A program made the position numbers and the translations under genes. The notes below the pieces were generated by a model, which was given only the letters and a program-made list of their open reading frames with translations, was not told the origin of the DNA and searched no databases. Positions 49,001-59,167 of a stretch of DNA of 64,000 nt are shown piece by piece. The DNA comes from Robiginitalea aurantiaca (GTDB taxonomy: Bacteria; Bacteroidota; Bacteroidia; Flavobacteriales; Flavobacteriaceae). The number at the start of each line of letters is the position of its first letter. The stretch's first letter is position 1. The stretch spans positions 434,001 through 498,000 of the forward strand of contig NZ_JAUDUY010000002.1 in assembly GCF_030380815.1 (NCBI RefSeq). Reading direction: 5' to 3'.

Positions 49001-50796
49001 AATCCGCCCGGTGCTGGATGAGCAGCGAGGGTACCATCCAGAAGCCTTTTACCCTGCGCCTGTGGGGCGAAGCCTCTTTCGAGGAGATGGGCGAATTTGT
49101 GCGTGGGGACGAGAGCCTCCTGGTACAGGAACTGGGGGAAAAAGCTCTGAAAGAACACTACGATCACATGTTATCCTTCCCTGATTTGCTTCCCATCTTT
49201 GAAGCCCTGCAGGCCGAAGGGCTTTCATTGCCCACCAACCAGGTCAACCACCTCTGTAAGTTCAACCATGGCTTTCTGCTGTTTATCACTTACGAACCCA
49301 TACCCGAGGCGCATGAGATCTTCAAACGTTTTACGGCCGTATTTGAACAAACCTATACGCGTTTCCTGGACCTGAAGAACATGGAAGCCCAGGCCCGGGA
49401 ATCCAAAATCGAAACGGCACTGGAACGCGTCAGGGCCCGGGCCCTGGCCATGCAGGAGCCCGAGGAACTAAAGGACGTGGTCCAGGTCCTGCGGGGTGAG
49501 ATGGGCTTACTCGGGGTGGAAGAGCTGGAGACTTCCAGTATTTACGTCAACGACGAGCAAGTGCAGAAAGCCGAATGCTGGTTTGCCATCAAGGACATTC
49601 GGGAGGAGGAAAAGGTAATGCTCACGGATCATTTTGAACTGGACCTGAACGATACCTGGGTCGGACGTGAAATGCTTGAATTCTACAAGTCCCCGGCGGA
49701 TCAGGTATCCATTGTCATGAAAGGAACGGAGCGGAAAGAGTGGATCTCCTATTGTGAATCCCATTCCAGGGCTTTTAAGGGGTATTACGGGGAGGTCATC
49801 CCGGAGCGGACCTACCATCTGTATAAATTTTCGCACGGGGCCATCGGGGCCGCAACCCCGGGCGATCTCTCTGAAGAAAGCTGGGGCCTGCTCAAAAGAG
49901 CGGCTTCCGTATTCTCCCTGGCCTATTCCCGTTTCAAAGACCTCACCCAGGCCCGGCTCGACCTGAAGCGGCTGAAGGAGGAAAAAAAGCGGGCCGAAGA
50001 CGCCCTGAAGGAATTACAACTGACCCAACAGCAACTGGTGCATGCCGAGAAGATGGCCTCCCTCGGAGAGCTTACAGCAGGCATTGCCCACGAGATCCAG
50101 AACCCACTCAACTTTGTAAACAATTTTTCCGAGGTGAGTCGGGAGCTACTGGAAGAATTGCTGGAAGAAATGAAAAACGGGGATGTAGAGGAGGTCGATG
50201 CCATTGCCCAGGACGTTATACAGAACCTTGAAAAAATAGTCCATCATGGAAAACGGGCCGACAGCATCGTCAAAGGAATGCTGCAACACAGTCGCAGCGG
50301 TGACGACAAGATGGAGCCTACGGACCTCAACATTCTTGCCGATGAATATTTAAGGCTTGCCTATCACGGGCTGAGGGCGAAGGATAAGTCCTTCAACGCG
50401 ACCATGGAAACCGACTTCGATCATGCGGTCGGAAAGGTGGAGGTGGTTCCCCAGGACATCGGAAGGGTCCTGTTGAATTTAATCACCAATGCCTTTCATG
50501 CCATCAGCGAACGGAATGAAAAAAAGGAAGAAGGCTACGAACCTGCGGTATGGGTAGCGACTCGAAAAAACAAAGATGGCGTGGAAATATCAGTGCGGGA
50601 TAACGGAGGTGGCATTCCTGATGACATCAGGGACAAAATCTTCCAGCCCTTCTTTACCACCAAGCCCACAGGTGAAGGCACGGGGCTCGGGCTCTCCATG
50701 AGTTATGATATAGTAACCAAGGGTCATGGGGGGCAGTTGACCGTGGAGTCCGAAACGGGAAAGGGCACCAAATTTTTGATTATTTTACCTGTATGA
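46066..50796 (+). CDS. Giant cytosolic histidine kinase: NTF2/SnoaL-like domain plus 6 GAF-like repeats (HK5)
   Basis: 1576 aa with the same plan as HK4. Residues ~5-135 are SnoaL-like ('[21 protein letters not shown]', '[20 protein letters not shown]'), followed by a coiled coil and six repeats starting near 171, 363, 550, 740, 926 and 1113. The repeat at ~550 is close in sequence to the first repeat of HK1 (both '[15 protein letters not shown]'), suggesting exchange between the genes. The kinase core has H1342 in '[13 protein letters not shown]', '[10 protein letters not shown]', 'DNGGGIP' and '[14 protein letters not shown]'. The DHp domains of HK4 and HK5 are nearly identical in protein sequence. 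No output domain is present. Confidence 0.84.
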   Translation: MILTKEIEAEVLEVYDTWLQSYLTGDVKTYDHYFDDAYRFIGSTDNEEFLSPTDAAEFLRVTADQFVGKTQHRNEVKTLESFGELVFLTHFFDAWFLSGEEWTYYGRFRFTSILRDTDAGWCFIYQHFSTPDSKAQEGETIGYDQISAENLQLREAIKRRTIELENKNLELEIEAALERIRAKVTAMKESTDLLEIVVTMRSEFTKLGHQAYYFWHMRWLPDTYQKAMTSGDGTRIGMVMELPRHMHGDIPLLASWEQGEEPTVVYAMDAEAAVDYVDKMVSLGNFQQIDPQAPSADDIRHIGGLTFVMARTTHGEIGYSLPGVVSEPPAEDLATLERFAGVFDLAYRRFEDLKESERQRREAEIELALERVRARTLAMQKSEELADAAFVLFEQLRSLGGNLWGTGFGLCEKDRETDQFWFAYEKGVLPPASVPNTTDPAHKQMYKGWKGKKDFLAIEASGEALIKHYQYMMSLDEVRPFFQEILDKGLSFPEWQQWNAAYFTHGYLLVITLEPYPEPDILRRFARVFEQTYTRFLDLQKAEAQARESEIQLALERVRASTMAMQHSEELSDVLSTLFQQFDILGINPSHAVLTLIDKEKNTLNFRTTGTNGYRVVAEQEVDLAVTDAWIDTEEKWKKSEPNAVNVNEYPPEVLPEVWAVYADILAAIPEKARPKIEDFPDGLFITEGYCRFGYIGFAHNREPTEEEKDIVQRMASEFGTLYQRFLDLQKAEAQAREAQIEAALEKVRTRTMAMQKGEELKEVAVLLYKELIALGVTNFVTCGYVEVNEEIKRQFTWVTSPGGDTMGLFYLPLNGDATFDERYDAWKRQQTIFHQTVAGEVRNSHLEYAITTFNSKEAEEMVRSQFPDPTVFYCFNFSHGYLHLVCPTVLKEEEEVLLARFTRVFEQTYARFLDLKKAEAQAREAQIENALEKVRSRTMAMQHSDELPEAANVLFLEIQALGIPAWSCGYNILATDKKSARCWMSSEGTIQKPFTLRLWGEASFEEMGEFVRGDESLLVQELGEKALKEHYDHMLSFPDLLPIFEALQAEGLSLPTNQVNHLCKFNHGFLLFITYEPIPEAHEIFKRFTAVFEQTYTRFLDLKNMEAQARESKIETALERVRARALAMQEPEELKDVVQVLRGEMGLLGVEELETSSIYVNDEQVQKAECWFAIKDIREEEKVMLTDHFELDLNDTWVGREMLEFYKSPADQVSIVMKGTERKEWISYCESHSRAFKGYYGEVIPERTYHLYKFSHGAIGAATPGDLSEESWGLLKRAASVFSLAYSRFKDLTQARLDLKRLKEEKKRAEDALKELQLTQQQLVHAEKMASLGELTAGIAHEIQNPLNFVNNFSEVSRELLEELLEEMKNGDVEEVDAIAQDVIQNLEKIVHHGKRADSIVKGMLQHSRSGDDKMEPTDLNILADEYLRLAYHGLRAKDKSFNATMETDFDHAVGKVEVVPQDIGRVLLNLITNAFHAISERNEKKEEGYEPAVWVATRKNKDGVEISVRDNGGGIPDDIRDKIFQPFFTTKPTGEGTGLGLSMSYDIVTKGHGGQLTVESETGKGTKFLIILPV
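46580..49950 (+). repeat. Tandem array of 6 coding repeats in HK5
   Basis: Repeat starts are near nucleotides 46580, 47155, 47715, 48285, 48845 and 49405, each opening with an 'ALERVRA' or 'ALEKVR' helix. The last unit leads straight into the coiled coil before the kinase core. Confidence 0.8.
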
Positions 50797-53700
50797 ATCG
50801 GCATTTTTCAGGTTTAGTACTTTTTTTCTTTTTGTCCTTATGGGGATTTGGCCAAAACCAATTCAGCCGGGTCAACCATTACGAAGAGCTAAACGGGATG
50901 ATTATTACAGATCTCCTGGCCGATCAGAACGGAGAAATCTGGATAACGACCTTCAGCGGCCTCCTTACTTTTGATGGATACGATTTCAGGAATTTCTACC
51001 CGGACCCCAGGGATTCTACCACCATTGATGATTTGCTCCTCTACAAACTCGCAGAAGGAAAGGATGGCCATATCTGGATCGGTAGCATGAATCGAATCTA
51101 TCGCTATAATCCTCAGACCGGTATATTTAAGAATTACCCATTGCAGGAATACGTGGAGTATCCTGCTGATGCACAACCAATGGTCGCCAATATTGAGGCG
51201 GACCATAAGGGAACAATGTATTTTGGGATCGTATCAGGTACGGGTTACAACGATTACCCGGGATTACTCAGATATTCAGAGGCCGAAGACAGCTTTGAAC
51301 TTGTGGATCTGCCCAATGGGGAACCCGTCCAGAATGTATACGGAATGTTCAGTAATGAAAAAGGTCAGATCGCCATATATAGCGATGAAGGTTTTATAAT
51401 CATGGGACCTGAAGGCACTGAATTCCAAAGCAATGAACAACTCTCAAAGTACGCCTGGAAAGATGGGGAATTCGCAACGGATATGGTATGGGATGATCAG
51501 GGCCATCTATGGCTTGTAACCAACCTCAGGCGTCTCGGAAAAATTGATATGTCTGCGGATTCAATAGCGTTTTGGGACTTTGAAGAACCCTACAATGGAA
51601 CGGGTGACGGGAGTGTACGGATCGGTTTCGATAAAGGGCGTTTATGGGTCAGTCATGACAAAGGCATTGAATTATTCGATATCGAGGCAGGCCGTTTCGC
51701 TACGCCGGAAAATATGTTGTCCCGACCCTTTACTACCTTCCTTACAGATGAAATGGACAATATTTGGCTCGGTACAGGGGCTTATGGATTGTATTGTATA
51801 CCCACGAAGCAATCCCTGACTTCCTACCTGCATAATCCAGATGACCCGGCCTCTGTTACGGAAGGTTGGGTGAGTAATCCATTTGAAGACGAAGAAGGCA
51901 ATATATGGTTTGCCACCTTCAATTGGGCCGGGGCAGAAGGACTGAATAAAATCGATCCTGAAACCGGTAAAATCGAAAAGTTTTTATTCAGGGATAAATT
52001 GCCTCAGTTTGATCGGTTGCAAATGATCAACGCATATGACAAGGGGCGCCTGCTCTTCAGATCCGGTAATAAAATATACGGGTATGATGTGAATACCGGT
52101 GAGGTCCTGTACCCAGATATCTTAAGTGATTCGGAAAACATCGAGTTTTTGAACTATGTATACCGGGATTCTGAAGGGGATCTCTGGATTTGCACCATGT
52201 CCGGGTTATACAGGCAGTCCGGGGAGAAATACAGTCTGTATGATTTTAGCCAGGGCGAGATGGGTCAGGTAGTCAGCAATGAAGTACTTCAGGTTCTCGA
52301 GAGTAAACGCGGTGGACTCTGGGTTCAGACCAATGAAGGTTTGTTTTTCCTCGACAAAAAAACAGATGAATTGGTGAGGCATGGGTATGACCCCGGCAAA
52401 GGTCCGGTATTCTCCTCCCAGGATATCAATTCCCTTTTGGAAGATGAGGATGGGTACCTTTGGGTGGGTACCTGGCAAGGAGGGCTAAACAAGTATCATC
52501 CGGACAAGAAGGAGATTAAATACTACGGTATAGCAGATGGTCTTCCCAGCCCCAGCATTCAGGGTATATTGGAAGATGAAGCAAACGAGGTTTTATGGCT
52601 GAGTACCTTCCGGGGACTGGCACGATTCGATAAAAAATCGGAAACCTTTACCAGCTATGGGAATGAGGCTGGAGCCCAAAATCTTTATGCTGATAAATCC
52701 GCTTTGGAATTGGCAAATGGACTATTTGTTTTCGGGGGTAGTAACGGGGTAACGGTCTTCAATCCTTCCAATTTCAGTGGGGACAGCCAGCCCCCGATCA
52801 CAAGGATCACAGGAATGAAGGCAGGGGACGATTCCGTGCCCTTTTCTGGGAATGAAGGGGTGCCTTTAAAGTACTCACAGAACAATGTCTCCATAACCTA
52901 TACAGGAATCCATTACGATAATCCATCCAAAAATCAATTTGCCTACAAGCTTTCCCCTGTAGACGAGGACTGGCGCGAAGTTGGGGGTTCCCGCTCCGCC
53001 TATTTTTACGATTTGAAACCGGGGGATTACACCTTTTCCGTGCGTGCCGCAAGCCCAAATGCCGTTTGGAGTGAGCCCGAGACGGTTGCATTCACAATTG
53101 CCCCGCCCTGGTGGTTAACCTGGTGGGCCTACACAGGCTATGGCCTCATTGTATTGGCAACTATCCTTATGCTACAACGAATTCAAAAGTCGAGAACCAT
53201 ACGCAGAGAACGGGAACGCGTAAAGGACAGGGAACTCGAGCATGCACGGGAAATCGAAGAAGCCTATTCGGAATTAAAGGCGGCACAAACCCAGCTGATC
53301 CATTCCGAAAAAATGGCCTCCCTGGGGGAACTTACCGCGGGTATCGCTCACGAGATCAAAAACCCTTTGAACTTCGTAAATAATTTCTCGGAGGTGAGTT
53401 GTGAACTCATCGACGAAATGTCAGAGGAACTGGAAAAAGGAGATATACCTGAAGCTCAAGCAATCGCCGGAGACGTCCGGGAAAACCTCAAAAAAATCTC
53501 ACAACACGGCCAGCGGGCCGACAGCATTGTACAAGGTATGTTGCAACACAGTCGCAGCAGTGATGGCAAGAAGGAACCTACAGACCTCAATGCCCTGGCG
53601 GATGAGTACCTCCGCCTGGCCTACCACGGGTTACGGGCAAAAGACAAATCCTTTAATGCCTCTATGGAAACCGACTTCGACCCTGCGGTAGGTAAAATAG

Positions 53701-54056
53701 AAGTGGTACCCCAGGAGATCGGAAGAGTACTACTCAACCTGCTTACCAATGCCTTTCATGCCGTAAAAGAGCGGACGGAAAAGGAAACCGGTCCTTATGA
53801 ACCCAAGGTTTGGGTAAAAACCCAAAAAACCGCGGATGGCGTGGAAATATCTGTCCGGGACAATGGAGGTGGCATTCCCGATGACATCAGAGAGAAAATC
53901 TTCCAGCCCTTCTTTACCACCAAACCCACAGGGGAAGGCACGGGTCTGGGGCTTTCCATGAGCTACGACATCGTGACCAAGGGGCATAATGGGAAACTCA
54001 AAGTCGAAAGTAATCAAGGTGACGGGGCTGTATTTTTTGTTATCTTACCTGTATAA
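50793..54056 (+). CDS. Membrane histidine kinase with periplasmic beta-propeller (HK6)
   Basis: 1087 aa. A short signal peptide ('[15 protein letters not shown]', residues 1-20) is followed by Reg_prop blades ('[19 protein letters not shown]', '[19 protein letters not shown]', '[19 protein letters not shown]'), a Y_Y_Y domain ('[22 protein letters not shown]'), one membrane helix (~777-795) and a coiled coil. The kinase core has H853 in '[13 protein letters not shown]', '[10 protein letters not shown]', 'DNGGGIP' and '[14 protein letters not shown]'. Its core groups with HK4 and HK5 (SMSYDI, KGH) rather than with the other early propeller kinase HK3, so sensor and kinase parts have different histories. 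It overlaps HK5 by 4 bases. The propeller ligand is unknown. Confidence 0.87.
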   Translation: MNRHFSGLVLFFFLSLWGFGQNQFSRVNHYEELNGMIITDLLADQNGEIWITTFSGLLTFDGYDFRNFYPDPRDSTTIDDLLLYKLAEGKDGHIWIGSMNRIYRYNPQTGIFKNYPLQEYVEYPADAQPMVANIEADHKGTMYFGIVSGTGYNDYPGLLRYSEAEDSFELVDLPNGEPVQNVYGMFSNEKGQIAIYSDEGFIIMGPEGTEFQSNEQLSKYAWKDGEFATDMVWDDQGHLWLVTNLRRLGKIDMSADSIAFWDFEEPYNGTGDGSVRIGFDKGRLWVSHDKGIELFDIEAGRFATPENMLSRPFTTFLTDEMDNIWLGTGAYGLYCIPTKQSLTSYLHNPDDPASVTEGWVSNPFEDEEGNIWFATFNWAGAEGLNKIDPETGKIEKFLFRDKLPQFDRLQMINAYDKGRLLFRSGNKIYGYDVNTGEVLYPDILSDSENIEFLNYVYRDSEGDLWICTMSGLYRQSGEKYSLYDFSQGEMGQVVSNEVLQVLESKRGGLWVQTNEGLFFLDKKTDELVRHGYDPGKGPVFSSQDINSLLEDEDGYLWVGTWQGGLNKYHPDKKEIKYYGIADGLPSPSIQGILEDEANEVLWLSTFRGLARFDKKSETFTSYGNEAGAQNLYADKSALELANGLFVFGGSNGVTVFNPSNFSGDSQPPITRITGMKAGDDSVPFSGNEGVPLKYSQNNVSITYTGIHYDNPSKNQFAYKLSPVDEDWREVGGSRSAYFYDLKPGDYTFSVRAASPNAVWSEPETVAFTIAPPWWLTWWAYTGYGLIVLATILMLQRIQKSRTIRRERERVKDRELEHAREIEEAYSELKAAQTQLIHSEKMASLGELTAGIAHEIKNPLNFVNNFSEVSCELIDEMSEELEKGDIPEAQAIAGDVRENLKKISQHGQRADSIVQGMLQHSRSSDGKKEPTDLNALADEYLRLAYHGLRAKDKSFNASMETDFDPAVGKIEVVPQEIGRVLLNLLTNAFHAVKERTEKETGPYEPKVWVKTQKTADGVEISVRDNGGGIPDDIREKIFQPFFTTKPTGEGTGLGLSMSYDIVTKGHNGKLKVESNQGDGAVFFVILPV

Positions 54057-54067
54057 TCGTTTGACCG

Positions 54068-57000
54068 ATGTCCCGAAGTCCTTATTCTACCAGGCAAATC
54101 TTTCTGGTTCTTTTTGTATTCTTTAGTGCCTTTTACTCCTATGGACAACATTATGCGGCAGGAGGCGCCGGGCAAAGTGATATCGCTTTTGAAATCTTTG
54201 AGCTTCCCGGGGGGTCAACGGGCAATGCGGTTACGGCAATTATCCAGGATAGCCTGGGCTATATGTGGTTCGGATCACAGGCGGGATTACACCGTTATGA
54301 TGGGAAGAATTTTATTACCTATAATTCAGATCCCATAAACCAAAATACACTCAATAGCGACTACATTGAAGATATTTATCTGGATAAATCCGGGATGCTC
54401 TGGCTGACGCACTGGAGCGGTGGAGGTCTAACGGCATATAATCCGGAACAAGACACCTTTACCAGATATGTCAACGATGTAAACGATCCGGAATCTATTT
54501 TAATAGGCGAAACCTCATCCATCATTGCAGATTCAGAGGGGGACATATGGGTAGGAGGTCGCTTCGGGGTTTCCAGGCTCAATAAAGAAACGGGGAAATT
54601 CAGACGCTATTCGCATGACTCAACCGATTCCCGCTCACTGTCGGACAATGAAGTCAGAGGGCTTTACTTGGACACGGAAGGGACGATATGGGTTGCGACA
54701 GGTATGCCATGGACCCCGGACAACAATGGCGGGTTGAACAGGTACGATCCGGATACAGACTCCTTTGAGCGCTTTATGCACGATCCCGGGGATTCCACCA
54801 CCCTTTCCAATAATAAGGTAAGGGCCATGTTTGAAGACAGCAAGGGCAATTTTTGGGTCGGCACGGCAAGGGATGGGCTGCACCTTTTTGACAGGGCTAA
54901 TAAAACCTTTACCCGCTATGCGTTCAATCCTGAGGCTCCCGATGCGCTTTCCATGCCTTTTTTAAAAGGCACGGACCTCTCCAGCGCGGCGCCCTGGAAT
55001 CATATTGCTTCCATTATGGAAGATCACAACGGCCGCCTTTGGATTTCTGCTGTAGGGGGTGGATTAAATATCTATGATCCGAATTTGAATACTGCAAGGC
55101 ATTTCGAGGCCTCGGAAGGTGAAAACCAATTGACGTCCAACTTTATCTGGCAAACCTTTCAAAGTGATGACGGGACCGTCTGGATTTCCACAGCGGGAGA
55201 GGGTTATGCGGTCTACAAAGTGAAAGAAAACAGGTTCAAATTCCCCTATTTTGAAACTCAGGAACTCATAGATTCCGTTCGCGTCCAGCGCGGTATCATT
55301 AAAGATAGCAATGGGTCCATATGGATCGCACAGTCTGCTCCGAACCCAAATAGCCCGGAAAGATTGACTTCCAGACTATGGAGAATCGACCAGGAATCAG
55401 GGGATATTGAAGCCGTAAAATTTAAGCAAGATGAGTCTTCCCGGGAGCTCTCGGCATTTATAGGCAGTATCTCCCTCGATTCATCCGGTAACATCTGGGC
55501 AGGCACCACGGACGGGTATTTCATCGGAAGTCTTACAGGGAATTCCTTTCGAGAATTCATTCCAGAAGATGATGAACCTGAGAGCTGGTGGTTAGCCCCG
55601 ATTATTCAGAGCAGTACCGGGCATATATGGATTCCGTATTGGGGGCATGGCGTCATTCGCTACGATCCTGTAAAGGAGGAATATGAACTTTTTGAACATG
55701 ATCCTGCAGATCCCAATAGCCCCTCCGGACCCAATGTGTGGTCGATCTATGAAGCTCCTGATGGTGCGCTCTGGATGGGTGGCGGTTCACCAACACCATC
55801 GAATACCACGCCTCTCTTCCTGGATCGATTCGATCCGAATACAAACACCTTTGAGCCTTTTATTAGTGAGTCGCTGCCCTTTGGTATGGTCTCCGATATC
55901 ACCGCGAGCAGCACTGGAAACCTCTGGTTCATAGATTGGAATTACGGTCTATATAAACTGAATCCGGTTACCCGGGAGGTGAAACGTTTTAATGCTACAA
56001 ACAGCTTATTACCCGGAAGCAGGCTGGAATCGATAGTTCAGTATCCCGGTGGGGATATATGGATTGGGACAGATTCCGAACTCATAGCCTTTGATCCGAT
56101 TCAGGAAACCTTCTCAATTTACGATGAGCACCACGGAATACGAAAAGCGCTTGGCAATACAACGTCCGGATACCTCACCGAGGATGGGGAGTTGTTGTTT
56201 GCACGATGGGATGGATACCACGCGTTTAAACCCAATGATTTGTTGGGTAACGTAAAGAAAAAACTCCCCGATCTGCGAATTACCGGTTTTAAGCTAATGG
56301 ATGATAAAATGATCAGTGGTCTTGCACATCGCCCGGAGGACCTGCTTCAGGAACCCATCTGGAAAACCGAATTAATAGAATTGGGAAATAATGAAAATAC
56401 CTTCGCCTTTGCCGTAGCGTGTTTTGACTTTTACGAACCCGAGTCCAATATGCTGCAGTTTATGCTGGAAGGCTATGATCGGGGTTGGCGCGGTGATCTA
56501 AGAAATGGGGAAACACCCTTCTATATAAATGTGCCCCCCGGCGAATACACCTTCAGGTTACGGGGCGTAAACGGTCTTGGCGCCTGGAATACAGATGGTG
56601 TTAAACTTCAAATAAGAGTTAATCCCCCATGGTGGCAAACTCCATGGGCGTTTACCTTATATGCGATAATTTTCTTCGCAGGTGTCTTTGGCGTACACAA
56701 AATCCAGAAAAGGCGCCTTCTCCTACAGGAAAGAAAAAGGACCCAGGAGAGAGAGCTTCGGCAGGCTCGAGAGATTGAAAAGGCTTACAACCAGCTAAAA
56801 GAAGCCCAGCAACAACTCATCCAATCCGAAAAAATGGCCTCTCTGGGGGAACTCACCGCCGGAATTGCCCATGAGATTCAAAACCCGCTGAACTTCGTCA
56901 ATAATTTTTCAGAGGTAAACTCCGAGTTGATCCGGGAAATGAAAGAAGCACTGGATAAAGGTAATCTGGAGGAGATTCATAGTCTTGCAGACGATATTGA

Positions 57001-57580
57001 CGAAAACGAAAAGAAAATTATATTCCACGGCAAACGTGCGGATAGCATCGTAAAGGGGATGCTGCAACACAGTCGCAGCAGTGATGGAAAAAAAGTATCC
57101 ACAGACCTCAATACCCTTGTGGATGAATATGTTCGCCTTGCCTACCACGGACTTCGGGCCAAGGACAAATCCTTTAACGCTAAGATAAAATCAGAACTGG
57201 ACCCAAATGTTGGTAAAATAAGCGTCGTGCCTCAGGATATCGGCAGGGTTATTCTTAACTTACTGACCAATGCCTTCTATGCTGTAGACCTGAAGAAAAA
57301 GGAGAATCCGGACAGCTATTCCCCCGAAGTATTTGTCCGGACCTCAAAGAAGGAAAAAGGTATTGATATTGAGGTTGGTGATAATGGAAACGGCATCCCA
57401 GGGGAGGCCCTTGAAAAGATTTTTCAACCTTTTTACACTACAAAGCCAACGGGGCAGGGTACCGGACTCGGGCTCTCCATGAGCTACGATATCATAACCA
57501 CAGGCCACGGGGGTGAAATTAAAGTAACATCCAAAGAAGGGCAGGGAACTACTTTTCGTATTTTCCTTCCCGTAAAGTGA
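54068..57580 (+). CDS. Membrane histidine kinase with periplasmic beta-propeller (HK7)
   Basis: 1170 aa. A signal peptide (residues ~1-26) leads to Reg_prop blades ('LGYMWFGSQAGLHRYDGKN', 'EGDIWVGGRFGVSRLNKET', 'KGNFWVGTARDGLHLFDRA', 'NGRLWISAVGGGLNIYDPN'), a Y_Y_Y domain ('INVPPGEYTFRLRGVNGLGAW'), one membrane helix (~859-877) and a coiled coil. The kinase core has H935 in '[13 protein letters not shown]', '[10 protein letters not shown]', 'DNGNGIP' and '[14 protein letters not shown]'. One F-to-Y change is seen in the 'FQPFYTTKPTG' loop. There is no receiver or DNA-binding domain. It lies 11 bases after HK6 and 35 bases before the first receiver gene. Confidence 0.87.
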   Translation: MSRSPYSTRQIFLVLFVFFSAFYSYGQHYAAGGAGQSDIAFEIFELPGGSTGNAVTAIIQDSLGYMWFGSQAGLHRYDGKNFITYNSDPINQNTLNSDYIEDIYLDKSGMLWLTHWSGGGLTAYNPEQDTFTRYVNDVNDPESILIGETSSIIADSEGDIWVGGRFGVSRLNKETGKFRRYSHDSTDSRSLSDNEVRGLYLDTEGTIWVATGMPWTPDNNGGLNRYDPDTDSFERFMHDPGDSTTLSNNKVRAMFEDSKGNFWVGTARDGLHLFDRANKTFTRYAFNPEAPDALSMPFLKGTDLSSAAPWNHIASIMEDHNGRLWISAVGGGLNIYDPNLNTARHFEASEGENQLTSNFIWQTFQSDDGTVWISTAGEGYAVYKVKENRFKFPYFETQELIDSVRVQRGIIKDSNGSIWIAQSAPNPNSPERLTSRLWRIDQESGDIEAVKFKQDESSRELSAFIGSISLDSSGNIWAGTTDGYFIGSLTGNSFREFIPEDDEPESWWLAPIIQSSTGHIWIPYWGHGVIRYDPVKEEYELFEHDPADPNSPSGPNVWSIYEAPDGALWMGGGSPTPSNTTPLFLDRFDPNTNTFEPFISESLPFGMVSDITASSTGNLWFIDWNYGLYKLNPVTREVKRFNATNSLLPGSRLESIVQYPGGDIWIGTDSELIAFDPIQETFSIYDEHHGIRKALGNTTSGYLTEDGELLFARWDGYHAFKPNDLLGNVKKKLPDLRITGFKLMDDKMISGLAHRPEDLLQEPIWKTELIELGNNENTFAFAVACFDFYEPESNMLQFMLEGYDRGWRGDLRNGETPFYINVPPGEYTFRLRGVNGLGAWNTDGVKLQIRVNPPWWQTPWAFTLYAIIFFAGVFGVHKIQKRRLLLQERKRTQERELRQAREIEKAYNQLKEAQQQLIQSEKMASLGELTAGIAHEIQNPLNFVNNFSEVNSELIREMKEALDKGNLEEIHSLADDIDENEKKIIFHGKRADSIVKGMLQHSRSSDGKKVSTDLNTLVDEYVRLAYHGLRAKDKSFNAKIKSELDPNVGKISVVPQDIGRVILNLLTNAFYAVDLKKKENPDSYSPEVFVRTSKKEKGIDIEVGDNGNGIPGEALEKIFQPFYTTKPTGQGTGLGLSMSYDIITTGHGGEIKVTSKEGQGTTFRIFLPVK

Positions 57581-57615
57581 ACAACTGGCAAAAGGCCCAA
57601 AAAAATTAAAGACCG

Positions 57616-57990
57616 ATGAAAATACTCGTAGTAGACGACGAAAAAGATGTGGAAATCCTGTTTCGTCAGCGTTTCCGCAAGGAAATTCGAAAAGGGGAAC
57701 TCGACTTCCAATTCGCGTTCTCAGGTGAAGAAGCCCTCTCGGTCATGGAACAAATGGAACAGAAGGCCGTCCTGATTCTATCGGACATCAACATGCCAGG
57801 GATGAGTGGACTGGAACTCCTGGATGAAATTCGGAAGGAATACGATCAACCACCACCCGTGGTTATGATGATCTCGGCATACGGGGATGAGGAAAACCGA
57901 AATACTGCGAAAAGACTGGGCGCCAATGACTTTTTGACAAAACCACTGGATTTTACGCTCTTAAAGGACAAATTAATTTCAATTTCATGA
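57616..57990 (+). CDS. Stand-alone receiver (CheY-like response regulator)
   Basis: 124 aa, a receiver domain only. The acidic pair is D7-D8 in '[10 protein letters not shown]', the phosphoacceptor D57 in '[13 protein letters not shown]', the switch serine S87 in 'MMISAYG' and lysine K109 in 'FLTKPLD'. All phosphorylation residues are intact. With no output domain it may act as a phosphate shuttle or sink, or bind a partner protein. It lies after seven kinases that lack receivers and just before a receiver-cyclase, which it overlaps by 4 bases; the two receivers share 'VVDDE-x-D-x-E-I-L' and 'RKxIRK' and so are close paralogues. It is a candidate collector for the upstream kinases (inference). 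Confidence 0.93.
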   Translation: MKILVVDDEKDVEILFRQRFRKEIRKGELDFQFAFSGEEALSVMEQMEQKAVLILSDINMPGMSGLELLDEIRKEYDQPPPVVMMISAYGDEENRNTAKRLGANDFLTKPLDFTLLKDKLISIS

Positions 57991-59030
57991 TGGCTAAAAT
58001 ACTGGTCGTGGATGACGAGACAGACCTCGAGATACTGATCAAACAGAAGTTCCGGAAACAGATTCGTAAAAACGAATATGAATTCAGTTTTGCCTTAAAT
58101 GGGAAGGAAGCCCTGGAGAAACTTCGGGAAAACCCCGATATCGACCTGGTCCTCAGTGATATCAACATGCCGGAAATGGATGGACTCACCCTGCTCAGCA
58201 AACTCCATGAACTCAATCCCTTGCTCAAATCGGTCATTGTTTCGGCCTATGGCGACATGGACAATATTCGTACTGCCATGAACAGGGGGGCCTTCGATTT
58301 TATCACGAAACCCATCAATTTTGAGGACCTCACGATCACTGTGGAAAAAACCCTCAAACACGTGCGGCAGTTGCAGGAAACCCTAAAGGCGATTCAGGAG
58401 AATAACATCTTAAAAATGTATGTGGATGAAAATGTCCTGAATTTTATGGGGAGTCAGGAATACGAATCTCAAATTTCGGCAAATGAGAATATTGAAGCCA
58501 CAGTGATGTTTATCGATGTCTGTGGATTTACGGCCATAACCGAGCGAACACCTGCAGATTTGGTCGTAAAGATGCTCAATACGTATTTCGATGCCATAGT
58601 AAAGGAAATCATCGCGCACGAAGGATATGTGGACAAATTTATGGGGGACGCGGTAATGGCCGTATTCCGTGGGGAATATCACCTGGACCGCGCTATCGAT
58701 TCGGCCCTAGCCATCCGAAATAAAATCGGGGAGCTCCCCGAAATACAAGGAATTGCTGAATACAAGCCTATGGTTTCTATCGGGATTAAAAGTGGAGAAA
58801 TGGTGTCGGGGAATATCGGTTCCTCCAGTCTGAAACGCCTGGATTATACCGTCATCGGGGATTCGGTAAATGTAGCGGCACGCCTGCAGGGCGCAGCCGG
58901 TGAAAACCAAATCGTCATCTCCAGGGACTGCTATGAGCATGTGAAGGAATCCTTTAAATGCAACAAACTCGGGGAAGTATCCCTGAAGAACAAATCGGAA
59001 CCCCTGACGATCTATGAAGTTCTCGAGTAA
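57987..59030 (+). CDS. Response regulator with class III adenylate cyclase output
   Basis: 347 aa. The N-terminal receiver has D9-D10, phosphoacceptor D58 in '[13 protein letters not shown]', S86 and K108. A coiled-coil linker (~115-150) leads to a class III nucleotide cyclase domain (165-347). Metal-binding D177 ('MFIDVCGFT') and D221 ('[12 protein letters not shown]') are present, as are the transition-state residues N295 and R299 ('SVNVAARL'). The substrate-specifying pair reads K217 and D286 ('LDYTVIGD'), the adenylate-type combination, so cAMP is the predicted product rather than cGMP. Phosphorylation of D58 would control activity. It is the last gene of the operon and its only enzymatic output. 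Confidence 0.92.
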   Translation: MMAKILVVDDETDLEILIKQKFRKQIRKNEYEFSFALNGKEALEKLRENPDIDLVLSDINMPEMDGLTLLSKLHELNPLLKSVIVSAYGDMDNIRTAMNRGAFDFITKPINFEDLTITVEKTLKHVRQLQETLKAIQENNILKMYVDENVLNFMGSQEYESQISANENIEATVMFIDVCGFTAITERTPADLVVKMLNTYFDAIVKEIIAHEGYVDKFMGDAVMAVFRGEYHLDRAIDSALAIRNKIGELPEIQGIAEYKPMVSIGIKSGEMVSGNIGSSSLKRLDYTVIGDSVNVAARLQGAAGENQIVISRDCYEHVKESFKCNKLGEVSLKNKSEPLTIYEVLE

Positions 59031-59167
59031 TCAATTTTTAGTAGCTATTTTGAAGTGAGCAGTTTCAGTGGATAGTAGCAGTTGGCCGTGCCTGGTGCTA
59101 ACTGTGAAATACAACTTTGAACCCCTGCCTAAGGCATCCCCCTACTCCACTAAAATATCCGCCATTT

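Larger units (their letters stand above)
26510..59030 (+). other. Eleven-gene signalling operon: seven histidine kinases, two FIST proteins, a receiver and a receiver-cyclase
   Basis: All genes in this 32.5-kb span are on the plus strand. Junctions are: 3-base gap, 15-base gap, 1-base overlap, 71-base gap, three 4-base ATGA-type overlaps, 11-base gap, 35-base gap, 4-base overlap. This spacing supports co-transcription and translational coupling. No terminator-like hairpin is visible inside. Shared kinase cores without attached receivers, with the receivers only in the last two genes, suggest one branched phosphorelay (inference). Confidence 0.75.
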
